Virus record (IMG/VR): IMGVR_UViG_3300032316_000233
Coordinates: 1-34,158 of that record
DNA: 34,158 nt
Reading direction: 5' to 3' (one strand)
Origin: a virus
Positions 29,720 through 34,158 of the stretch are shown here, piece by piece. Under the pieces are notes generated by a model that saw nothing but the letters and a program-made list of their open reading frames with translations, ran no database searches and was not told the origin of the DNA. Numbering within the stretch: the stretch's first letter is position 1; each line of letters starts with the position of its first letter. Position numbers and translations under genes: made by a program.

Positions 29720-31530
29720 CAGAATGTTCCTCCATCAATGCCGGCCCAAGTGGGTGCGCTGGCGCCCGCAGACACCAGCACCTGCCCGGCAGTGCCCGCC
29801 GCGCTAAACGCATAGGCCGTGCCCGTGCCGTAGGCGACAGCACCCGCCGTGGGTGTCGCAGTGCCATTCGTGCCACCGTAAGCGGTGCCGATGGTCGTCG
29901 CGTTCCACGTCCCGGCAGTCAGCGTCCCGACGCCCGTGACGCCCGTGTAGGAGCCGCTGATACGAGCCGTATCAATCGTGCCAGACGTGACCTGGTTGGC
30001 GGCAATCGCGATGGGCGCGTCAGCCGCCGCAGTCAGCTGGCCCTGGGCATTCACCGTGAACGTGCCGACAGAAGACGCAGATCCGTAGGAACCCGCCGTC
30101 ACCGCCGTGCTGGTGATGCTGAAGACGGTCCCGGCAAGGGTCAGGCCGGTGCCTGCGGTGTAGGTTACGACCCCCGAACTAAACTGCGAGAACTCGATTG
30201 CCGTGGTGCCGACCGTGATAGGTAGCGGTGTCTGCTGCACCCAGGAGGTGTTAGCGTTGACCCCGCCTGCCGTTATCAGGAAGAAGTCGCCCGCGTCGAT
30301 CTGATTGACGCCCGTGCCGGGCGTGTCGAAGTCAGTCGCGCGGGTGAGAATGAATGGCGTGGCGCCGCTGCCAGTTTGGGTAACGACATAGACGCCGTTG
30401 TGGGCCTGATTAACTTGGTCCTTGACCAAGATCCTATTATTTATATTGACGGGTCTGCTGTCGACCGACAACGACCCATTTGCCGTGGCTGTCAGCGTCG
30501 CACCGACGCCCGAAGCCCCGTTGTTATAGGTGCAGCTTGGCAGCGGCCCCGTTGTAGCCAACCGGCAGGCTTGGTGAAAGTTGAGGCCCGAAGCAATGGA
30601 ATCGGCATAGGTCTTGTTAACGATGTCGGTGCCGTTGGTCGGAGCAGTCGAAATGCTGCCGGTCGTCAACGCGATCGCGTTGATCGTCGTGTTCGTCGCA
30701 GAGGTGACCTGCCCCTTGTCGTTCACGGTAATGACCGGCACGACCGCCTGGGAGCCGTAGGTTCCAGCAGACGCGCCAGAGCTGGGCAGGTCTGCCGCAA
30801 CCAGCGCGCGGAAGGACGGCGCAGCGCTGCCAGCTCCTGCAGCCGGGCCCGCCAGGATCTGATTGTGCGATTGCACGTTCAGCGTGGCGGTCAACGTGCC
30901 GCTGGTCGTAACGGGGCTACCAGAGACCACGAACAGGTCAGAGGGCATCGCTAGGGCGACGGACTGCACCGTGCCGCCCGAGGTGATGTCGTAGAAGCCC
31001 CTCGTGCCAGATCCGTCGGTGCCGTAATACTTGGACCCGCCAGGCGAAACCTGATCGCCCTGAAGCGACAGCGTGAGGTTCGCGTTGAGGGCGCCACCGC
31101 CAATCAGGGAGCCGCTCGTGTCGACGCGCCGATCGGTGCTTACGCCGTCAGTGATGCCATACCCGGCCAGCGTGGTGGGCTTGCTGCCGACGTTGGCGAA
31201 GGTGAGCGCCACCTGCGAGGCAGCGTCCACGCGGCCGTAGTTGTCGACCGAGATCACCGGGATGAAGGACGCGCCACCCCAGACGCCGGCCGAGGAGTAA
31301 GGCGCGAGCGAGATGGTGCGATCTTGCGAAAGGTCGCCACCGCCCACCAGTCCGGCGCCCGTGTCGATGCGCCGCGTGACGGGCACAGCCGTCGCCGACG
31401 TCGTGCTCGCAAGGCTGGCCTGCTTCGTGACGCCGCCCTGCACCAGGATGACCGTGTCCTGAGGCGTCGGGTTCTGCGCCAGCGGAAGCTGGGTGATGCG
31501 GGTCGGGATGAGGTTGGACGGGACCGTCAT
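29719..31530 (-). CDS. Large tail fibre protein, 603 aa
   Basis: N-terminal ITQLPLAQNPTPQDTVILVQGG is an attachment region usual in phage fibres. Shaft repeats follow, each with a V-x-D/N-x-x-G-x-[VL] turn: VDNYGRVDAASQ, VNDKGQVTSATN, VNAQGQLTAAAD. Around residues 310-420 sits a shared fibre domain with RILVKDQVNQAHNGVYVV and RATDFDTPGTG. The C-terminus GIDGGTF echoes the NVDGGSF end of the 445-aa protein. Its ATG overlaps the preceding gene by four bases. It is the largest fibre component in the window; function as long tail fibre is inferred. Confidence 0.8.
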   Translation of the reverse strand: MTVPSNLIPTRITQLPLAQNPTPQDTVILVQGGVTKQASLASTTSATAVPVTRRIDTGAGLVGGGDLSQDRTISLAPYSSAGVWGGASFIPVISVDNYGRVDAASQVALTFANVGSKPTTLAGYGITDGVSTDRRVDTSGSLIGGGALNANLTLSLQGDQVSPGGSKYYGTDGSGTRGFYDITSGGTVQSVALAMPSDLFVVSGSPVTTSGTLTATLNVQSHNQILAGPAAGAGSAAPSFRALVAADLPSSGASAGTYGSQAVVPVITVNDKGQVTSATNTTINAIALTTGSISTAPTNGTDIVNKTYADSIASGLNFHQACRLATTGPLPSCTYNNGASGVGATLTATANGSLSVDSRPVNINNRILVKDQVNQAHNGVYVVTQTGSGATPFILTRATDFDTPGTGVNQIDAGDFFLITAGGVNANTSWVQQTPLPITVGTTAIEFSQFSSGVVTYTAGTGLTLAGTVFSITSTAVTAGSYGSASSVGTFTVNAQGQLTAAADAPIAIAANQVTSGTIDTARISGSYTGVTGVGTLTAGTWNATTIGTAYGGTNGTATPTAGAVAYGTGTAYAFSAAGTAGQVLVSAGASAPTWAGIDGGTF

Positions 31531-31829
31531 GGAACGAGATAGCCCTCGCCGTCTTCGGTGGTGATGAAGTCGTCCCCGTCCTGCGAGATGAGGCCGGCTG
31601 GCGCGGTCGCGATCGAGATGTCCGGTCGGACGAACGGCAGCACGATGCGGTCAGGCTGACGCGCCGGCAGGCGGTACGGGTCGAGATCGTCGAGATCCGC
31701 CTTGCAGACCCGCAGGCCTGGGTAGTTCGGATCCGAATACAGGTCGTCGAGTGACATCTTCCGCGAGCACCGGGCGCATATCCCGATGCCCAGCGTCGAT
31801 CGGCCGCGAGTGTCGAGAAAGACGCTCAT
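31527..31829 (-). CDS. Small Cys-containing phage structural-region protein, 100 aa
   Basis: The pattern GICARCSRKMSLDDLYSDPNYPGLRVCKADLDDLDPYRLP, seen here as ICARCSRKMSLDDL, PGLRVCKADLDD and PYRLPARQPD, recurs in many phage genomes between adaptor and fibre genes. Cys18, Cys21 and Cys42 may bind zinc or form a knuckle. The rest is an extended segment (IVLPFVRPDISIAT). Its function is not known. It overlaps the adaptor-like gene and the fibre gene by four bases each, so it is co-translated with both. Confidence 0.7.
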   Translation of the reverse strand: MSVFLDTRGRSTLGIGICARCSRKMSLDDLYSDPNYPGLRVCKADLDDLDPYRLPARQPDRIVLPFVRPDISIATAPAGLISQDGDDFITTEDGEGYLVP

Positions 31830-32881
31830 CGGGTGTATGGCCGCAAATTTGGAGCTATCTTCATCGGGGAGCTGTCGCGCTCCTCGAAGAAGCAGGTCGC
31901 GAGCGCCTCGTCCGCGAGCCCCTTCAGCGTGCCGATCATGCCCGGATCAACCTGGGGCGTCTCGAGCGCCAGGCGATAGGCCAGCATCGCCACGAGGCCC
32001 TCATACCAGCGCTGCGGGATGTCAAGCGTCTGGTTCAGCGTGCCGACGTCCATCAGGTAGCGCCGGCGCCAGGTCACGATCTGGTTGAACTGCTGCGCGT
32101 AGCCCGGCACCGGCCAGAGCCGGATCACCGGCACTTCGCGCTGGCGATCGAGCCAGAACTGCTGCGGGCGGCCCAGGAAGGTCTTGTTGGGGAAGTTGAC
32201 GTAGTCGTCCTGGTTCAGCCGGGCGAGCGGGATCTCGGTCGGGTTGAAGCCGGGGTAGAACTCCGCGACGTTCAGCGTGGTGCCGTTAACGGCCCGCAGG
32301 CGATAGAAGGACATCGGGAGCGCGCCCTCGACGTCGAACCAGCGGAAGACGCGAGCCTCATAGACGAGCGGACCCAGAGCCAGCGCCGTCATCCAGGTGA
32401 CGCCATCGGTCGAGGTCTCGACGACGAAGTCGTAGGTGCCGGCGGCGGTCGTTGCAATGCCGTAGGTCGTAACCGCCATCTGCGACTGGCCGGCGATCGT
32501 GATCGAGCCGTTGGCCGTCGCCTGGGTGCAGGAGGTCAGCATGTCGCCGTCGAAGGCGTTGTCGGCCACGCCGCTGGAGGAGGTGTACGAGCCCTCGATC
32601 CGCTGCATGGTGCGGATGTTCGTGTTCAGCAGGTCGACGGTGCCGACGGGCGTGTCAACGTAGGAAACGCCGTACGTAAACGGCAGGATGGTCTTCTCGA
32701 CCGTCCAGAGGGGCAGGCCCCGGTTCACGAGGTCGGACATCAGCAGGTAGAGCGCATCGCGCGCCACGTCCTGCATTTCAGCCGTGATCGCCTGCGGCGG
32801 CAGCCGGCAGCGACGATACGCATGGTCGACGACCTTGTTGGTGTCGAAGACCGTCGTCGATGTCGTCCCGGAGACCGTCAC
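31826..32881 (-). CDS. Tail adaptor-like protein with inserted discoidin-like domain, 351 aa
   Basis: The N-terminal 90 residues (KVVDHAYRRCRLPPQAI, ALYLLMSDLVNRGLPLWTVEK, PVGTVDLLN) and the C-terminal part (NFPNKTFLGRPQQFWLDRQ, ALETPQVDPG) look like a phage tail/adaptor component. Between them, residues about 93-210 resemble an F5/8C (discoidin) jelly-roll: ADNAFDGD, an ending like YRLRAVNG, and the strand WMTALALGPLVYEARVF between. The start is a GTG at 32881 with GGTAGGG upstream. It is likely part of the tail hub exposing a carbohydrate-binding domain, an inference from motif only. Confidence 0.6.
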   Translation of the reverse strand: MTVSGTTSTTVFDTNKVVDHAYRRCRLPPQAITAEMQDVARDALYLLMSDLVNRGLPLWTVEKTILPFTYGVSYVDTPVGTVDLLNTNIRTMQRIEGSYTSSSGVADNAFDGDMLTSCTQATANGSITIAGQSQMAVTTYGIATTAAGTYDFVVETSTDGVTWMTALALGPLVYEARVFRWFDVEGALPMSFYRLRAVNGTTLNVAEFYPGFNPTEIPLARLNQDDYVNFPNKTFLGRPQQFWLDRQREVPVIRLWPVPGYAQQFNQIVTWRRRYLMDVGTLNQTLDIPQRWYEGLVAMLAYRLALETPQVDPGMIGTLKGLADEALATCFFEERDSSPMKIAPNLRPYTR

Positions 32882-32899
32882 GTCACGACCCTACCGCGA

Positions 32900-32961
32900 G
32901 GAGCGGCCCGCCAGCCGAGCCGCTCCAACCATACACGCAAAGTTGGCAGAATACCAACTTT
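32900..32961 (-). promoter_or_regulatory. Two hairpins and a possible promoter before the adaptor-like gene
   Basis: AAAGTTGG/CCAACTTT (32939-32961, 7-base loop) follows the stop of the gene at 32971, and GGAGCGGC/GCCGCTCC (32900-32926, 11-base loop) lies just ahead of the GTG at 32881. On the minus strand TTGGTA (32957-32952) and TATGGT (32933-32928) are 18 bases apart, each a four-of-six match to sigma70. There is no U-tract. An mRNA structure controlling the GTG start or a weak late promoter are both possible. Confidence 0.35.
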
Positions 32962-32970
32962 CCCGTCACT

Positions 32971-33189
32971 TCAGCAGCCGGCCTTGCCGCCCTTGGCCTT
33001 CATGGCCGACGGCTTGACCATCTTCTTGATCATGGCCTTGTCCATGGCTGCGTCCTCGTGGACCTTGCCGCCCTTGGCCTTCATGGTTACGCAGCCACCG
33101 CGCGCGTAGCCGCTGACCATAATCTTCCCAGCCGAGCCGCTAAAGCCCTTGTCGGAGGGGAACTTAAACTCGCCGTACTTGACAGCCAT
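32971..33189 (-). CDS. Small basic protein with KAKGGK repeats, 72 aa
   Basis: After MAVKYGEFKFPSDKGFSG the protein contains YARGGCVTMKAKGGK and, 27 residues later, SAMKAKGGKAGC. The two copies of MKAKGGK are encoded by a 24-bp perfect repeat (32982-33005 and 33063-33086). Lys-rich and without enzyme motifs, it could bind DNA or the acidic surfaces of virion proteins. The same glycine-pair motif appears in the large presumed ejection proteins. Similar small KGG proteins are seen in environmental short-tailed phages. Confidence 0.6.
   Translation of the reverse strand: MAVKYGEFKFPSDKGFSGSAGKIMVSGYARGGCVTMKAKGGKVHEDAAMDKAMIKKMVKPSAMKAKGGKAGC
32982..33086 (-). repeat. 24-bp direct repeat within the basic protein gene
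   Basis: The 24-bp unit at 32982-33005 is repeated exactly at 33063-33086, 81 bp (27 codons) apart in the same frame. Each copy encodes the MKAKGGK motif. Identity at the DNA level implies either a recent duplication or gene conversion between the copies. Confidence 0.75.
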
Positions 33190-33190
33190 G

Positions 33191-33337
33191 TCAGCTTTCC
33201 TTCTTCCTGGACGCCTTCTCGGCGCCCTTCACGATGCCCTTGTTGATCGAGGCATAGAAGACCTTCTCGCCCTTCTTTGCCCCATACTCCTTTGCCATGG
33301 CCGCCTTAATTTTGGCCCCTTTTTTCGTGAGCGGCAT
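33191..33337 (-). CDS. Small Lys-rich phage protein, 48 aa
   Basis: This frame is short but well supported: GGAAGGG lies about six bases before the ATG and the gene fits exactly between its neighbours. The sequence MPLTKKGAKIKAAMAKEYGAKKGEKVFYASINKG, here in pieces LTKKGAKIKAAMAKEYG and KKGEKVFYASINKG, is a pattern I recall from many phage genomes near head-tail genes. It is strongly basic and has no known function; DNA condensation or head assembly is possible. Confidence 0.7.
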   Translation of the reverse strand: MPLTKKGAKIKAAMAKEYGAKKGEKVFYASINKGIVKGAEKASRKKES

Positions 33338-33338
33338 C

Positions 33339-33509
33339 TCAACCCTTCCTCCGCGCCGCGCGCATATTGTCGACGAGGTTTGGATAGGGGCGCCCTGCCG
33401 CCTTGGCCGCAGCCTTCGCGGCGTCCTTCTGCTTGTCGGTCAGGCCCTTCGGCTTGCCGAGATCCTTCGGGCGGGCCTTGGCCCAGACTGGCTTCGGGCT
33501 CTTCGCCAT
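33339..33509 (-). CDS. Small Lys/Ala-rich phage protein, 56 aa
   Basis: Start ATG at 33509 directly follows the stop of the DUF6321 gene. The sequence has KPVWAKARPKDLGKPKGLT and KQKDAAKAAAKAAGRPYPNL, ending VDNMRAARRKG, a combination very common in small phage proteins near structural genes. A basic N-terminus and a helical Ala/Lys middle suggest nucleic acid or virion protein binding. Function is not known. Confidence 0.7.
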   Translation of the reverse strand: MAKSPKPVWAKARPKDLGKPKGLTDKQKDAAKAAAKAAGRPYPNLVDNMRAARRKG

Positions 33510-33511
33510 GG

Positions 33512-33772
33512 TCAGCAATCCCACTTCCTGAGCGCGAGGGCCTTGCGCGTCGGCCGCCCCTTCTCGTCCTTCATCGGACCCGGCATGCCTGACGTCCTGG
33601 CGCAGAACGACTTCCGCCGCCCGGCCGCCACGTCGCTCTTCGCCGCTTGCTTGGCTGAGACCGGCGGCTTGATGTCGTGGCCCTGAGCCCGCAAAGACGC
33701 GCGCCCCTTGGCGTTCAGGCCGCCCTCGGGGTTCTTGCCTTCCTTACGCTGCCAGGCAGGCGTCTTCGGCAT
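33512..33772 (-). CDS. DUF6321-like small phage protein, 86 aa
   Basis: I take the ATG at 33772 (GGAGAGCGG before it). The protein starts MPKTPAWQRKEGKNPEGGLN and contains GHDIKPPVSAKQAAKS, RRKSFCARTSGMPGPMKDE and RPTRKALALRKWDC, the pattern of DUF6321 as I remember it. Function unknown; basic and probably nucleic acid or virion-associated. The frame is open to an ATG at 33826, two bases after the previous gene's stop; that extension contains QTRKALAL, a near copy of this protein's own C-terminus, encoded by a 20-bp repeat. The longer 104-aa form cannot be excluded. Confidence 0.75.
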   Translation of the reverse strand: MPKTPAWQRKEGKNPEGGLNAKGRASLRAQGHDIKPPVSAKQAAKSDVAAGRRKSFCARTSGMPGPMKDEKGRPTRKALALRKWDC

Positions 33773-33808
33773 CCGCTCTCTCCACAACAGCGCGAGGGCC
33801 TTGCGCGT
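33531..33808 (-). repeat. 20-bp direct repeats flanking the DUF6321 gene
   Basis: AGCGCGAGGGCCTTGCGCGT lies at 33531-33550 (C-terminal codons TRKALAL) and again at 33789-33808, just upstream of the preferred start. The copies are 258 bp apart, exactly 86 codons, so recombination between them would delete the gene and leave one in-frame copy. The upstream copy looks like the remnant of a duplicated DUF6321 end. Confidence 0.8.
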
Positions 33809-33828
33809 TTGCACATATGGCTGCATTG

Positions 33829-34158
33829 CTACGGATTTTGCAATGCGAGAAATGTCGGAACCGTCAGCGCGTCGGGAGCCTCGCCAACGTAGACGTTCGA
33901 GTTCCAGTTGACCGCAATGCCACCCCCGCCCGTGGTGACCGTCCTGGCAGGATAGACGTTATCACTGCGGAAGATGCGGATGCTGTCATTCTGATAGATG
34001 AAGTTTGCCGTGGAATTGTCCAAGAACAGGCTTATGGTGGCGGTGTTTATTCTCAAATTGCCAGCGTCCAGGGCAGTGATGCCGCCAAAGAAGTTGCGAA
34101 TGCCGTCCTCGGTCGACTGGTTGTAAACCCACCACGCATAGAGGGCGGCACCCAGGAA
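33829..34158 (-). CDS. Truncated tail/structural-type protein (C-terminal 109 aa visible)
   Basis: The frame is open to the right edge of the window, so the start is missing. Visible sequence includes FLGAALYAWWVYNQSTEDG, NFFGGITALDAG, SLFLDNSTANFIYQNDSIRI and APDALTVPTFLALQNP. It is beta-rich and uncharged, with the look of a fibre or virion decoration protein, but I do not recognise a family. The region uses more AT-ending codons than the small basic genes next to it. Its TAG stands two bases before an alternative ATG of the DUF6321 gene. Confidence 0.55.
   Translation of the reverse strand, partial: FLGAALYAWWVYNQSTEDGIRNFFGGITALDAGNLRINTATISLFLDNSTANFIYQNDSIRIFRSDNVYPARTVTTGGGGIAVNWNSNVYVGEAPDALTVPTFLALQNP

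Noticed and set aside
30414-30430. Perfect CTTGGTC-CTT-GACCAAG hairpin
   Set aside because: It falls within conserved fibre codons (VKDQVNQ), is far from gene ends and lacks a U-tract.
31751-33109. 452-codon plus-strand frame
   Set aside because: Runs antisense across three tightly coupled leftward genes and an intergenic region; composition is that of a shadow frame.
1-34158. tRNA genes, CRISPR arrays, insertion sequences, integrase or attachment sites
   Set aside because: Reading both strands I found no cloverleaf-type sequences, spaced repeats, transposase or integrase motifs; lysogeny cannot be judged from this window.

Overview
The window is a dense, GC-rich stretch of a tailed double-stranded DNA phage genome (free phage or prophage). 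It is cut at both ends: a helix-turn-helix gene is truncated on the left and a tail-type gene on the right. Gene spacing is tight, with many ATGA, TGATG and TAATG start/stop overlaps. GC-ending codons dominate, which suggests a high-GC proteobacterial host, probably an alphaproteobacterium (inference; no host gene is present). I see no terminase, portal, major capsid, integrase, tRNA or CRISPR array. The late genes read leftwards, so the missing head genes most likely lie beyond the right edge.

Layout. (1) 1-2632, plus strand: small early/accessory genes and a helix-turn-helix plus metallophosphoesterase fusion. (2) 2629-3353, minus strand: three small genes (HTH protein, zinc-ribbon protein, unknown) behind a recognisable promoter with flanking inverted repeats near 3402-3446. 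(3) 3474-6603, minus strand: tandem-HTH regulator, RusA-type Holliday junction resolvase and a primase-polymerase/helicase fusion, ended by an intrinsic terminator at 3452-3483. (4) 6604-6826: divergent control region with a sigma70-like promoter whose -35 lies in a perfect dyad. (5) 6827-12112, plus strand: recombination/replication operon (small coiled protein, Sak4-like RecA-fold ATPase, DUF669-type ssDNA-binding protein, Cas4-like Fe-S nuclease, SF2 helicase, DUF6511 protein) followed by three small genes. (6) 12084-34158, minus strand: the late operon. Read in transcription order from the right it holds small basic proteins, a tail adaptor-like protein with an inserted discoidin-like domain, a series of tail fibre/adhesin genes, a lysis cassette (TM/coiled-coil protein, holin, GH108 endolysin), a second adaptor, more tail proteins, and four long Ala/Gln/Gly-rich proteins that look like ejected internal virion proteins.

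How the parts work together. The two divergent replication operons supply priming, unwinding, strand annealing, end resection and junction resolution, as expected of recombination-dependent phage replication relying on a host polymerase (none is encoded here). The late operon builds a tail that looks short (adaptors plus ejection proteins, no sheath, no obvious tape measure), so a podovirus-like particle is most likely (inference).

Items most worth attention: three very small ORFs that fit gaps in the late operon with stop/start coupling; a recurrent [FY]-[AS]-[KER]-G-G motif shared by several presumed virion proteins; a discoidin-like insertion in an adaptor; a modular fibre with AT-rich patches; a polyglycine adhesin; direct repeats flanking a DUF6321 gene; and two well-formed operator/promoter regions.
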